Below the pieces are notes generated by a model, which ran no database searches, was not told the origin of the DNA, and worked only from the letters and a program-made list of their open reading frames with translations. This document shows, piece after piece, positions 29,342-38,800 of a stretch of DNA of 64,000 bases; position 1 is the stretch's first letter, and every line of letters starts with the position of its first letter. Position numbers and translations under genes: made by a program. Source of the DNA: Azoarcus sp. CIB (GTDB lineage Bacteria; Pseudomonadota; Gammaproteobacteria; Burkholderiales; Rhodocyclaceae); assembly GCF_001190925.1 (NCBI RefSeq), contig NZ_CP011072.1, positions 868,001-932,000 on the forward strand, given 5' to 3'.

Positions 29342-30517
29342 ATGCGTGCATTGATCTGGCTCATCGGAATCTTCGCGCTTGCGGCCGGCGTTGCGATGCT
29401 CGCGAGCGTCAATGAGGGCTATGTGCTGGTCGTCGTACCGCCGTGGCGTGCCCAGCTTTCGCTCAACCTGCTGATCGTCGGGCTGATCGTCGCGTTCCTC
29501 AGCGCCTACGCGGTGTTGCGGGTCATTCGCCGGACGATGGCGCTACCCGGGCGGGTTGTCCAGTACCGCGAGCGGCGCCGCAAGGAAAAGGCCGGCCGCG
29601 CGTTGCGCGACGCGCTGCGGGCGCTGTTCGAGGGGCGTTTCGCGCAGTCGGTGAAGTTTGCCGGCGCGGCGTTTTCGGATGGCGACAACCGCTCGATGGC
29701 CGCGCTCGTCGCAGCCCGGGCCGCACACGCAATGCGCGACGACACGCGTTATCGCATCTGGCTGGGCAAATCGGCCGAACAGGAAGAGGATTCGCGCGTT
29801 GCACGCCTGATGACCGAGGCGGAGCTGGCGGTGGAGGGACGTCGTTTCGAGGAGGCTGCCGAGCACCTGGAAAACCTGCGTCTTGCCGGGCATCGCCACA
29901 TCGCTGCGCTGCGCCTGTCGTTGCGGGTCGCGTCGGCGCTCGCGCGCTGGGACGAGGTGCTGCGCACCGCGCGCCAGTTGCACAAGCACAAGGCCATGTC
30001 CGAGGAGCAGGTGCGTTCCGTGCTGCGGCGCGCGCATCTCGAGCGCATGCGTGAACTGGCCGGCGACGCCGAGGGTCTGACCGCGTACTGGCGGGAGATC
30101 CCCGCGGACGAGTTGAACGACCGGCGCCTGGTCGAACGTGCCGTGCCTTACCTCGCCGAGACGGGACAGGGGGCGCTCGCGCGTCGGACGCTCGAGCGCC
30201 TGCTCGATGCGGAATGGGACAGCGGCCTCGCCCGCCTGTACGGTTATAGCTGCGAAGGCGACGCCGTCGATTGCCTCGCCCGCGGCGAGAAATGGCTGCG
30301 CATGTATCCCAAGGATGCCGGCCTGCTGTTCGCGCTCGGGCGCCTGTGCCTGAACGCGCAGCTGTGGGGCAAGGCGCAGAGCTACCTCGAGGCTTCGCTC
30401 AATCTTGCACCGTCGGTCGAGACGCATCTCGCGCTCGCTGGCCTGCTCGAGCGTCTGGAGCGTGGTGACGAGGCGCAGGCGCACTACCGCGCCGCGGCTC
30501 AGCGTTCCGCCGCCTGA
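29342..30517 (+). CDS. hemY: HemY-family TPR membrane protein
   Basis: This 391-residue protein has two N-terminal membrane helices (LIWLIGIFALAAGVAML and LNLLIVGLIVAFLSAYAVL) and a cytoplasmic or periplasmic array of helical TPR-like repeats, ending in EASLNLAPSVETHLALAGLL. It belongs to the proteobacterial HemY family, linked to protohaem synthesis; this is unrelated to the Bacillus oxidase of the same name. It is last in the hemCDXY run and ends at a hairpin shared with the convergent hemF. Confidence 0.92.
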   Translation: MRALIWLIGIFALAAGVAMLASVNEGYVLVVVPPWRAQLSLNLLIVGLIVAFLSAYAVLRVIRRTMALPGRVVQYRERRRKEKAGRALRDALRALFEGRFAQSVKFAGAAFSDGDNRSMAALVAARAAHAMRDDTRYRIWLGKSAEQEEDSRVARLMTEAELAVEGRRFEEAAEHLENLRLAGHRHIAALRLSLRVASALARWDEVLRTARQLHKHKAMSEEQVRSVLRRAHLERMRELAGDAEGLTAYWREIPADELNDRRLVERAVPYLAETGQGALARRTLERLLDAEWDSGLARLYGYSCEGDAVDCLARGEKWLRMYPKDAGLLFALGRLCLNAQLWGKAQSYLEASLNLAPSVETHLALAGLLERLERGDEAQAHYRAAAQRSAA

Positions 30518-30524
30518 AAACGAA

Positions 30525-30550
30525 ACGGCCGCCCCATGCGGAGCGGCCGT
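30525..30550. terminator. Bidirectional hairpin between hemY and hemF
   Basis: ACGGCCGC (30525-30532) and GCGGCCGT (30543-30550) form an 8-bp stem with a 10-base loop. It lies between the convergent genes and is flanked by A-rich sequence on one side and CGTT on the other, so it could serve both directions. Confidence 0.6.
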
Positions 30551-30579
30551 CGTTCATCCCTGCCCGCGGTCGCCGGTAA

Positions 30580-31509
30580 TCAGCACCAGTCGCGCGGCTT
30601 GAGGAATTCCTCGTAGAGCTTCGCTTCCGGGCTCCCGGCTTCGGGATGCCAGTCGTAGCGCCACTTCACGATCGGCGGTAGCGACATCAGGATGGATTCG
30701 GTGCGTCCGCCCGACTGCAGGCCGAACAGCGTGCCGCGGTCGAACACCAGGTTGAATTCGACGTAGCGGCCGCGGCGGTAGGCCTGGAAGTCGCGCTCAC
30801 GCTCGCCATAGGCGATGTCCTTCCTGCGCTCGAGGAGCGGCAGGTAGGCCGGCACGAAAGCGTCGCCGACGCTCTTCACTAGCCCGAAGCCGTCATCGAA
30901 CGCGATCTTGCCGTCGGCGCCGAGGTCGTCGAAGAACAGGCCGCCGACGCCGCGCGGCTCGTTGCGGTGCTTGAGGAAGAAGTAGCTGTCGCACCATTCC
31001 TTCAGGCGACGGTATTCGGCCTCGCCGCCGAAGGGCAGCACCGCGGCCTTGCAGGTGCGGTGGAAGTGGCGGACGTCCTCTTCGAATGGATAGTAGGGCG
31101 TGAGGTCCATGCCGCCGCCGAACCACCAGATCGGTTCCGCATCCGGTTCGTTCGCCGGCGGGAGCGCGATGAAGAAACGCACGTTCATGTGTGCGGTGGG
31201 GCAGTACGGGTTGCGAGGGTGCAGGACCAGCGACACGCCCATCGCCTCGAAGGAGCGTCCGGCGAGTTCGGGGCGGTGCGCCGTCGCGGACGCCGGCATG
31301 CCGGCGCCCATCACGTGCGAGAAGTTCACGCCGCCGCGCTCGAAGAAACGGCCTTCCTCGATGACGCGGGTGATGCCCCCGCCGCCGCCCGGACGGTCCC
31401 AGGCGTCGGTGCGGAAGGCCTCGCCGTCGAACGCTTCGAGCGCCGCGACGATGCGTTGCTGTAGGCCGAGGAGGTAGTCCTTGACGAGGGAACGGTCGGG
31501 CGCGCTCAT
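30580..31509 (-). CDS. hemF: Oxygen-dependent coproporphyrinogen-III oxidase
   Basis: This 309-residue aerobic enzyme converts coproporphyrinogen III into protoporphyrinogen IX using oxygen. It carries the signature segments [56 protein letters not shown] and the [18 protein letters not shown] region. The ATG at 31509 gives the usual N-terminus; the frame stays open upstream to 31599. It is the last gene of the dusB-fis-purH-purD-hemF run and is not next to the hemC cluster's strand. Confidence 0.96.
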   Translation of the reverse strand: MSAPDRSLVKDYLLGLQQRIVAALEAFDGEAFRTDAWDRPGGGGGITRVIEEGRFFERGGVNFSHVMGAGMPASATAHRPELAGRSFEAMGVSLVLHPRNPYCPTAHMNVRFFIALPPANEPDAEPIWWFGGGMDLTPYYPFEEDVRHFHRTCKAAVLPFGGEAEYRRLKEWCDSYFFLKHRNEPRGVGGLFFDDLGADGKIAFDDGFGLVKSVGDAFVPAYLPLLERRKDIAYGERERDFQAYRRGRYVEFNLVFDRGTLFGLQSGGRTESILMSLPPIVKWRYDWHPEAGSPEAKLYEEFLKPRDWC

Positions 31510-31522
31510 CGTGATGGTGACC

Positions 31523-32812
31523 TCAGCTCTTGCGCGCGACGGCGCGATGACCGATGTCGCGGCGGAACTGGCGGCCTTCGAAGACGATTGCGTCGGCAAG
31601 CTCGTACGCGCGTTTCTGTGCGCTGCGCACGTTGTCGCCGAGCGCGGTGACGCACAGCACGCGCCCGCCGGCGGTGACGACCTGGCCGTCCTGCTCGGCG
31701 GTGCCGGCGTGGAAGACGTGCACGTCCTCGACTTCGGTCGTCGGCAGACCGGTGATCGCGTCGCCCTTGCGCGGCGATTCGGGATAGTCCGCGGCCGCGA
31801 GCACGACGCCTAGCGCAACGCGGCGGTCCCATTCGGCTTCGGCCTGGTCGAGGCGGCCGCCGATGGCGGCATCGATCAGGTCGGAAAGATCGGTCTTCAG
31901 CCGCATCATGATCGGCTGGGTTTCCGGATCGCCCATGCGGCAGTTGAATTCGACCACGCGCGGCTGGCCGGCGTCGTCGATCATCAGGCCGGCGTAGAGG
32001 AAACCGGTGTAGGGCAGGCCGTCGGCCGCCATGCCGGCGAGCGTGGGCATGATGATTTCGCGCATCACGCGGGCATGCACTTCGGGCGTGACGACCGGGG
32101 CAGGCGAGTAGGCGCCCATGCCCCCGGTGTTGGGGCCTTCGTCGTTGTCTTTGAGACGCTTGTGGTCCTGGCTGGTGGCGAGCGCGAGGGCGTGCTTGCC
32201 GTCGGCGAGCACGATGAAACTCGCTTCCTCTCCGGACATGAACTCTTCGATCACGACGCGCGCGCCGGCCTCGCCGTAGTTCACGCCCATGCGGTTGTCG
32301 GTGAGCATCATGTCGATCGCGGCGTGCGCCTCGTCCGGCGTCATCGCGACGACGACGCCCTTGCCGGCCGCGAGCCCGTCGGCCTTGATGACGATCGGGG
32401 CACCCTCGGCGTTAACGTAGGCGTGCGCCGCCGCAGCGTCGGAGAAGGTCTGGTACTTCGCGGTCGGGATGTTGTGGCGGACCAGGAAACGCTTGGCGAA
32501 GTCCTTGGAGCTTTCGAGCTGCGCAGCGGCTTTTGTGGGCCCGAAAATCGGCAGGCCGGCGGCGCGGAAGGCGTCGACGACACCGGCTGCGAGCGGCGCC
32601 TCCGGGCCGACGACGGTGAACTGCACCTGCTCGCGGCGGGCCAGTTCGACGAGTTCCGGGATCGCCGTCACGGCGACGTTCTCGAGCAACGGCTCGCGCG
32701 CCGTGCCCGGGTTGCCCGGCGCGACCAGGACGCGCGTGACCTTGGGCGACTGTGCGAGTTTCCAGGCCAGTGCGTGTTCGCGGCCGCCGGAGCCGATGAC
32801 GAGAACTTTCAT
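31523..32812 (-). CDS. purD: Phosphoribosylamine-glycine ligase (GAR synthetase)
   Basis: This 429-residue ATP-grasp enzyme makes glycinamide ribonucleotide in purine synthesis. It begins [20 protein letters not shown] and has the ATP-grasp elements [29 protein letters not shown] and [15 protein letters not shown]. hemF follows 13 bases downstream, purH ends 20 bases upstream. The start is unambiguous. Confidence 0.98.
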   Translation of the reverse strand: MKVLVIGSGGREHALAWKLAQSPKVTRVLVAPGNPGTAREPLLENVAVTAIPELVELARREQVQFTVVGPEAPLAAGVVDAFRAAGLPIFGPTKAAAQLESSKDFAKRFLVRHNIPTAKYQTFSDAAAAHAYVNAEGAPIVIKADGLAAGKGVVVAMTPDEAHAAIDMMLTDNRMGVNYGEAGARVVIEEFMSGEEASFIVLADGKHALALATSQDHKRLKDNDEGPNTGGMGAYSPAPVVTPEVHARVMREIIMPTLAGMAADGLPYTGFLYAGLMIDDAGQPRVVEFNCRMGDPETQPIMMRLKTDLSDLIDAAIGGRLDQAEAEWDRRVALGVVLAAADYPESPRKGDAITGLPTTEVEDVHVFHAGTAEQDGQVVTAGGRVLCVTALGDNVRSAQKRAYELADAIVFEGRQFRRDIGHRAVARKS

Positions 32813-32832
32813 GCTGTTTCCTGCGCTGCGTA

Positions 32833-34422
32833 TCAGTGGCGGAAGTGGCGGAAGCCGGTGAAGACCATCGCGACGCCCTGCTCGTCGGCCGCGGCGATCA
32901 CTTCGGCGTCGCGCATCGAGCCGCCCGGCTGAATGACGGCGGTCGCACCGGCCTGGGCGAGGACGTCGAGGCCGTCGCGGAACGGGAAGAAGGCGTCGGA
33001 CGCGACGACCGTGCCCTTGACCGTGAGCCCGGCGTTCTCGGCCTTGATCGCGGCGATGCGGGCGGAGTCGACGCGGCTCATCTGGCCGGCGCCGACGCCC
33101 ACGGTCATGCCGTCACGGCAGTAGACGATGGCGTTCGACTTGACGTACTTGGCGACGCGCCACGCGAAGAGGAGGTCGCCCAGTTCCTTCTCGGTCGGGG
33201 CGCGCTGGGTGACGACCTTGAGGTCGGCGACCTGGATGCGGGCTTCGTCGGCACTCTGCACCAGCAGGCCGCCGCCGACGCGCTTGTAGTCCAGTGCACC
33301 GGCGGGTTTGCCGAGCGGGCAAGTGAGTACGCGAACGTTTTGCTTGGCGGTCAGCAGCGCCAGCGCATCGGCCGTGTAGGACGGCGCGATCAGCACTTCG
33401 AGGAACTGTGCGGCCACGGCTTCGGCCGCAGCGCGGTCGACTTCGCAGTTGAAGGCGATGATGCCGCCGAAGGCCGACGTCGGATCGGTCGAAAAGGCCT
33501 TGCGGTAGGCGGCGGACGGCGACTCGGCGATGGCGACGCCGCAGGGGTTGGCGTGCTTGACGATGACGCAGGCTGGCGTCGCGGTGTCGAAGGCCTTGAC
33601 GCATTCCCACGCGGCGTCGGCGTCGGCGATGTTGTTGTACGACAGTTCCTTGCCCTGCAACTGCTGGTACGCGGCGATCGAGCCTTCGGGGGCGTTCGGC
33701 TCGCGGTAGAAGGCGGCGGACTGGTGCGGGTTCTCGCCGTAGCGCAGGTCCTGCACCTTGTCGAAGGCGACCTGGTAGCGCTCGGGGTAGGCCTGCTTGG
33801 CCACTTCGCCGCTGTCGCCGAAGGTCAGCGCGGTGAGGTGGTTGGAGATCGCGCTGTCGTAGCGCGCGGTGTGGGTGAAGGCCTTGACCGCGAGGGCGAA
33901 ACGGGTCTTGTAGCTCAGTTCGCCGCCATTCGCCTTCAGTTCGTCGACGATCGCAGCGTAGTCTTCGGGGTTGGTGACGATGCCGACGCCGCCCTTCGCG
34001 TCGCCGTGGTTCTTCGCCGCGGCGCGTACCATGGTCGGGCCGCCGATGTCGATGTTCTCGATGGCGTCCTCGAGCGTGCAGTCGGGCTTGGCGACGGTTT
34101 GCGCGAAGGGGTAGAGGTTCACGACGACGAGGTCGATGCGCGAGATGCCGTGCGCGGCGATGGTCTCCATGTGCTCGGGCAGGTCGCGGCGCGCGAGGAT
34201 GCCGCCGTGCACCGTCGGGTGCAGCGTCTTGACGCGGCCATCGAGCATCTCCGGGAAGCCGGTGTGCTCGGACACGTCGGTGACCGGCAGGCCGGCGTCG
34301 CGCAGCATCGAGGCGGTGCCGCCGGTCGACAGGATCTTCACGCCGAGGCCGTGCAGGGCCTGGGCGAATTCGAGGACGCCGCGCTTGTCGGAGACGCTGA
34401 TCAGGGCTTGGGAGACTTTCAT
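32833..34422 (-). CDS. purH: Bifunctional AICAR transformylase/IMP cyclohydrolase
   Basis: This 529-residue protein catalyses the last two steps of IMP synthesis. The N-terminal cyclohydrolase domain shows [18 protein letters not shown] and [15 protein letters not shown]; the C-terminal transformylase has [14 protein letters not shown], the [13 protein letters not shown] motif and [11 protein letters not shown]. It lies between fis and purD on the minus strand and is probably co-transcribed with them. Confidence 0.98.
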   Translation of the reverse strand: MKVSQALISVSDKRGVLEFAQALHGLGVKILSTGGTASMLRDAGLPVTDVSEHTGFPEMLDGRVKTLHPTVHGGILARRDLPEHMETIAAHGISRIDLVVVNLYPFAQTVAKPDCTLEDAIENIDIGGPTMVRAAAKNHGDAKGGVGIVTNPEDYAAIVDELKANGGELSYKTRFALAVKAFTHTARYDSAISNHLTALTFGDSGEVAKQAYPERYQVAFDKVQDLRYGENPHQSAAFYREPNAPEGSIAAYQQLQGKELSYNNIADADAAWECVKAFDTATPACVIVKHANPCGVAIAESPSAAYRKAFSTDPTSAFGGIIAFNCEVDRAAAEAVAAQFLEVLIAPSYTADALALLTAKQNVRVLTCPLGKPAGALDYKRVGGGLLVQSADEARIQVADLKVVTQRAPTEKELGDLLFAWRVAKYVKSNAIVYCRDGMTVGVGAGQMSRVDSARIAAIKAENAGLTVKGTVVASDAFFPFRDGLDVLAQAGATAVIQPGGSMRDAEVIAAADEQGVAMVFTGFRHFRH

Positions 34423-34494
34423 CGTTCGGATCGCAGGAAGGAGTCGGAAGGCGGGAAGCCGTGCGCAAGCTATGCCGCGCGGCGGAATTCGGGC

Positions 34495-34731
34495 TTACAG
34501 CAGTTCGTATTCGGTGAGCTTGCGTCGCAGCGTGTTGCGGTTGATGCCGAGCATCTCCGCGGCCACGGTCTGGTTGCCGTTGGCCTGGCGGAGGACGAAT
34601 TCGAGCATCGGGCGTTCGACGTTGCGAATGACCATTTCGTAGATTGCGGCGGGCTTTTCGCCGTCGAGGTCACGGAAATACTGGTCGAGGGTGCGCTGCA
34701 CCGAATCGGCAATCTCGTTGGGGCGGCTCAT
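34495..34731 (-). CDS. fis: Fis family DNA-binding regulator
   Basis: This 78-residue protein is nearly all helical and ends in a Fis-type helix-turn-helix (GNQTVAAEMLGINRNTLRRK). Fis bends DNA and regulates stable-RNA genes and recombination in rapidly growing cells. Its ATG (34729-34731) overlaps the dusB stop, matching the dus-fis operon known from many gammaproteobacteria and betaproteobacteria. A longer open frame reaches 35667 but crosses dusB and is a shadow. Confidence 0.96.
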   Translation of the reverse strand: MSRPNEIADSVQRTLDQYFRDLDGEKPAAIYEMVIRNVERPMLEFVLRQANGNQTVAAEMLGINRNTLRRKLTEYELL

Positions 34732-35750
34732 GCGGCAAGTTCCTGCGGGAGGTCTTCTTCGTAACGCAGGCGGGCGTCCTGCTGGGCCAGCTGGCCGAAA
34801 AAGTCCTCGACGGCCGTCATTTGCGAGCGGACGTCGGGGAGCTGGTTCATCGCGCGACGGAAGGCGGCCGAACCGACCAGGCCCTTCGTGTACCAAGAGA
34901 TGTGTTTGCGGGCGACCTTGACGCCGGTATCTTCGCCGTAGAAGGCGTACAGGTCGGCCAGGTGTTCGCGGCACACCTGGAGGATCTCGCTGACCAGCGG
35001 CGCAGCCATCAGCTCGCCGGTCGCGAGGTAGTGTTCGGTCTCGCGGAAGATCCACGGCCGGCCCTGGGCGGCGCGGCCGATCATGACGCCGTCGGCGCCG
35101 GTGTAGTCGAGCACGTATTTCGCCTTTTCGGGCGAGGTGATGTCGCCGTTGGCGATGACCGGGATCTTCACCAGGGTCTTCACGTGGGCGATGGTGTCGT
35201 ACTCGGCCTCGCCCGTGTACTGGTCGGCACGCGTGCGGCCGTGGATCGCGATGGCGCGGATGCCGGATTCCTCGGCGATGCGAGCGATCATCGGGGCGTT
35301 GCGGTGCTGGCGGTTCCAGCCGGTGCGGAACTTGAGCGTGACCGGGGTGCCAGGCACTGCAGCGACGACGGCTTCGAGGATGCGTGCGACGAGGGGCTCG
35401 TCCTGCATCAGCGCGGAGCCGGCCATCACGTTGCACACCTTCTTGGCCGGGCAGCCCATGTTGATGTCGATGATCTGTGCGCCGTTGTCCGCGTTGTAGC
35501 GGGCAGCCTCGGCCATCATGGCGGGGTCGGCGCCGGCGATCTGCACCGAGATCGGATCGACCTCGCCCTCGTGGTTGGCGCGCCGGCGCGTCTTCGCGCT
35601 GCCGTAGAGCAGCGAGTTGGAGGTGACCATTTCGCTCACGGCGACGCCCGCGCCGAGCTTCTTGCACAGCTGGCGGAAGGGGCGGTCTGTGACGCCGGCC
35701 ATCGGGGCGACGAACAGGTTGTTGCGCAGGGTGAAACCGGCGTACTGCAT
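34728..35750 (-). CDS. dusB: tRNA-dihydrouridine synthase B
   Basis: This 340-residue flavoenzyme reduces uridines in the tRNA D-loop. It has the FMN-barrel start NNLFVAPMAGVTDRPFRQLC, the catalytic cysteine in IDINMGCPAKKVCNV, and the RAIAIHGRTRADQYTGEAEY and GADGVMIGRAAQGRPW segments. It is the first gene of the dusB-fis-purH-purD-hemF run; its stop overlaps the fis start by ATGA. Confidence 0.97.
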   Translation of the reverse strand: MQYAGFTLRNNLFVAPMAGVTDRPFRQLCKKLGAGVAVSEMVTSNSLLYGSAKTRRRANHEGEVDPISVQIAGADPAMMAEAARYNADNGAQIIDINMGCPAKKVCNVMAGSALMQDEPLVARILEAVVAAVPGTPVTLKFRTGWNRQHRNAPMIARIAEESGIRAIAIHGRTRADQYTGEAEYDTIAHVKTLVKIPVIANGDITSPEKAKYVLDYTGADGVMIGRAAQGRPWIFRETEHYLATGELMAAPLVSEILQVCREHLADLYAFYGEDTGVKVARKHISWYTKGLVGSAAFRRAMNQLPDVRSQMTAVEDFFGQLAQQDARLRYEEDLPQELAA

Positions 35751-35840
35751 GGGCGGGGCGTGGTGCGGGGGAAAGCTCGGGATTTTACCCCATGCCGCGC
35801 CGGGCGAGCAGCGTAATGCTCGCCCCAGGCAGCGACCGCG

Positions 35841-37562
35841 TCACACCGGTGTGGTATCGGCGCCCGTCGCCGCTGGCGTGCTCGCTTCGGGAGGAAGCGC
35901 GCGCGTGCTGCGATTGCGCCCGCCTTCCTTCGAACGATAGAGCGCCGCATCGGCGGCCTCGACCAGGCCCTCCGGGCCGGAGACGGGAATCTCGGGGAAG
36001 GCGGCGACGCCGATGCTGATGGTGACCCTGAGGCCGTCGACTTCCGCCGCTTCGATTTCCACCCGCAGCCGCTCCGCGACGCAGAATGCGCCCTCGAGCG
36101 TGGTATTGGGCAGGATGCCGACGAACTCCTCGCCGCCGTAGCGGCACGCGAGGTCGTACTTGCGCAGCGCGTCGTGGAAGTTCTTCGCGACCGACTGCAA
36201 CACCCGGTCGCCCTGGTCGTGGCCGTGCGTGTCATTGAATTTCTTGAAATGGTCGATATCGAACATCAGCACCGCGAGCGGGGTGCCGGTGCGTTGTGCG
36301 CGGTTGTATTCGGTGTCCAGCGTGGCGTCGAGGTGGCGGCGGTTGAACAGACCGGTGAGTCCGTCGGTGGTCGACAGCCGGCGCAATTCTTCCTCGAGGC
36401 GCTTTTCCTCGGTGATGTCGCGCAGCAGCGCCGCGGATCCGACCACGTTGTGGTCGCTGCCGAAGATCGTCGAGGCGAAGATCTGCAGGACCCGCCCCTT
36501 GTAGCCTGTGGTGATCGCTCCGGCCTGTTCGGGATCGGACAGCCACAGGCGCATCTGCTCCTCGTCGTCGAGGAGTGCGTAGAAGCCTTCCCTGACGAGC
36601 TGGCTCGCCGGCTTTTCGAGCAGGCGTTCGGCCGCGGGGTTGACCAGCACGATATCGCCTGTGCTGTCGGTGACGACAATGCCTTCGCCGGCGCCGTGGA
36701 TGATGGTCGTGAGCTTGTCCTGTTCGCGCCGCAGGCCGTCGTACGTCGTTCTCAGCTCCGAGGTCATGCGGTTGAAGCTGTTGGCCATCGTGCCGATTTC
36801 GTCGCGGCTGTGGATCGGCACCTGGTGATCGAGGTCGCCGTCCGAGACGCGCGTCATCGCGTGTGTGACCTTCTCCAGCGGCTCGACGACGGTGCGCCCG
36901 AGCATGTAGCCGGTGAGCAACATGGTCGCCATCAGCGCCAGGGCGAGGCCGCCGATCGCGTACTGCCGCACTTCGTAGATGTCGCGTTCGACGGCGGCGA
37001 GCGAGGTCGTCAGCTTGATCACGCCGCGCACCTTGTTCGCGGTGCCGTGGCATTTGCTGCACGCGTCGATGTACTTGATCGGGGCGAGGAAGGTCAGGTT
37101 GCGGTGGCCGTCCAGGCCGGGTTCGTAGATGGCAAGCGTGCGGCCTTCGCTGACCGTTGCGAGCAGGTTTGCGTCGTCGGCCGACAGGACGGGGATCTGC
37201 TGTTCGTGATCGCGCGGCGTGAAGGTTTCCTCGCCGCGGCGGCGGTTCACGTCGTGGATGGTCTTGTTGTCGCGGAAGGCTTCGTCGCCGTTGGTGCGCA
37301 GGATGCGGAAGTCGATGATGTCGGTGACCTTCTTCAGGCGGTCCGCATAGGATTCGGCGATGTCCGCGGAACCCGCCAGCATCACCGCCTGCAGGCCCTG
37401 GGCCACGCTTTCGGTGAGCTTCTCCATCGTGCGCTCGTTCTGGCTCAGGACCGACTGTTCCTGGAAGTGCGTGTAGAAAAGTGCCATCGCCACGAGCACG
37501 ACCGTGACTGCAACGCCGACCGCGAGGGTGATCTTGTAGCGAATCCGCATGTTCTTGTTCAT
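35841..37562 (-). CDS. Diguanylate cyclase with CxxCH haem-type periplasmic sensor, HAMP and PAS
   Basis: This 573-residue membrane protein has helix 1 (TLAVGVAVTVVLVAMALFY), a periplasmic domain of about 170 residues with a c-type haem motif CSKCH (168-172), helix 2 (YAIGGLALALMATMLLTGYM), HAMP, a PAS domain (about 280-390) and a GGDEF domain. The signature is GGEEF (476-480), an accepted active variant, with an RKYD inhibitory site just upstream. It should make c-di-GMP under control of a haem-linked signal such as redox state or a gas. The haem-binding prediction rests on one motif. The start ATG (37560-37562) gives a normal N-terminus; the frame continues upstream without similarity. Confidence 0.9.
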   Translation of the reverse strand: MNKNMRIRYKITLAVGVAVTVVLVAMALFYTHFQEQSVLSQNERTMEKLTESVAQGLQAVMLAGSADIAESYADRLKKVTDIIDFRILRTNGDEAFRDNKTIHDVNRRRGEETFTPRDHEQQIPVLSADDANLLATVSEGRTLAIYEPGLDGHRNLTFLAPIKYIDACSKCHGTANKVRGVIKLTTSLAAVERDIYEVRQYAIGGLALALMATMLLTGYMLGRTVVEPLEKVTHAMTRVSDGDLDHQVPIHSRDEIGTMANSFNRMTSELRTTYDGLRREQDKLTTIIHGAGEGIVVTDSTGDIVLVNPAAERLLEKPASQLVREGFYALLDDEEQMRLWLSDPEQAGAITTGYKGRVLQIFASTIFGSDHNVVGSAALLRDITEEKRLEEELRRLSTTDGLTGLFNRRHLDATLDTEYNRAQRTGTPLAVLMFDIDHFKKFNDTHGHDQGDRVLQSVAKNFHDALRKYDLACRYGGEEFVGILPNTTLEGAFCVAERLRVEIEAAEVDGLRVTISIGVAAFPEIPVSGPEGLVEAADAALYRSKEGGRNRSTRALPPEASTPAATGADTTPV

Positions 37563-37620
37563 GTGATGGAACGTTGGCGCCTGGATTGTCCGGCCGCAAT
37601 CATATAACGAACGGCCGATT

Positions 37621-37635
37621 GCCGGCGGGGCCGGC
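37621..37635 (-). terminator. Small hairpin after ubiH-type gene
   Basis: GCCGGC and GCCGGC (self-complementary arms) flank a three-base loop, 8 bases beyond the hydroxylase stop on the minus strand. There is no U-tract, so it is a weak terminator candidate. Confidence 0.35.
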
Positions 37636-37642
37636 GCCGTGC

Positions 37643-38800
37643 TCACGGCCAGGCGCGGGCGCCGAACATCATGCGGCGGGCGATGAAGTGGCGCAGCGGC
37701 GGCAGCATGTCGAGCGCGAACAGGGCAGCGCCGCGCGCGTGGTGCAGGAGGGCGAGCTCGTTGCTGAAGATGCGCACGAGGCTGTCGGTGAAGTTGATTG
37801 CGCCGAAGCGGTCGAGCCGGCGGGCATCGCGCCAGGCGGCGAGCGTGCCGGCGAGGCCGGGGTCGCCGCCATGGTCGAGGAGGGTGTGGGCGAGCGCCCA
37901 TACGTCGCGCAGCGCGAGATTGAAGCCTTGGCCTGCGACCGGGTGCAGGGTCTGGGCGGCATTGCCAAGCCACACGGTGCGTTGGCCGACCGGATCGGTC
38001 CGGTAGCGCAGCACCAGCGGGTAGCGCAGCCGCCCGGCGACGCGCGCGAGCTGCACGCGGCTGCCGAAGCGGCGCTGGAGGTGTTCGAGGTAGGCGGCGT
38101 CGGGCAGGGCCAGGAGTTCGGTGGCACGCTGGGGCGAGGCGACATGCACCAGCGCGTACGCGTCGCCGTGGGGCAGCAACGCGATCGGCCCTTCGTTCGT
38201 AAAGCGCTCGAAGGCGGTATCGCGGTGGCTGCCGGCGATGCCCACGTTGGCGATGAGCGCGTGCTGGCCGTAGTCGCGCTCGACGATGTCCGGTGTGCCG
38301 GCCTGCAGGCCGCCTTCGGCACAGGCGACGAGGCGCGCGCTGGCGGTGGTGCCGTGGATGGCGGCGCCGCCGCCGGCGAGGCTCGCCGTCACTGAGTCCG
38401 GGCCGGCTGCGAGGTCGGCGACCTCAGTCTGGTCCATGACCGTGATGCCGGCGCGCTCGACGGCGTCGCGCAGGGCTCCGGCCAGGGCGCCTGCCTGGAC
38501 GACGTAGCCGAGTGCAGGCACGCCGTAGTCGTCCGCTTCGAGCCGGGTGCGGCCGAAGCCGCCCTGCTGCGAAACGTGGATGTGGCGAATCGGCGTGGCC
38601 GGCAGTTCGTGCCACACGCCGAGCCGCTCCAGCGTCAGGCGCGAGCCGTGGGCCAGCGCGAGCGCGCGCGGGTCGGCGGCGACGGCGTCGCGCGGACGCG
38701 TGTCGGCCAGTGCGATCGCGAGGCCGCTGTCCTTGAGCGCAAGGGCGAGCGAGAGGCCGACCGGGCCGGCGCCGACGATCAGCAGGTCATGCTGCGCCAT
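37643..38800 (-). CDS. UbiH/UbiF/VisC-family FAD-dependent hydroxylase
   Basis: This 385-residue flavoprotein has the N-terminal FAD loop IVGAGPVGLSLALALKDSGL and the second FAD motif VWLGNAAQTLHPVAGQGFNL, both typical of ubiquinone-ring hydroxylases. It most likely adds a hydroxyl group during ubiquinone synthesis; the exact ring position cannot be assigned by sight. Its start lies inside the 3' end of pepP (14-base overlap), a classic pepP-ubiH arrangement. Confidence 0.92.
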   Translation of the reverse strand: MAQHDLLIVGAGPVGLSLALALKDSGLAIALADTRPRDAVAADPRALALAHGSRLTLERLGVWHELPATPIRHIHVSQQGGFGRTRLEADDYGVPALGYVVQAGALAGALRDAVERAGITVMDQTEVADLAAGPDSVTASLAGGGAAIHGTTASARLVACAEGGLQAGTPDIVERDYGQHALIANVGIAGSHRDTAFERFTNEGPIALLPHGDAYALVHVASPQRATELLALPDAAYLEHLQRRFGSRVQLARVAGRLRYPLVLRYRTDPVGQRTVWLGNAAQTLHPVAGQGFNLALRDVWALAHTLLDHGGDPGLAGTLAAWRDARRLDRFGAINFTDSLVRIFSNELALLHHARGAALFALDMLPPLRHFIARRMMFGARAWP

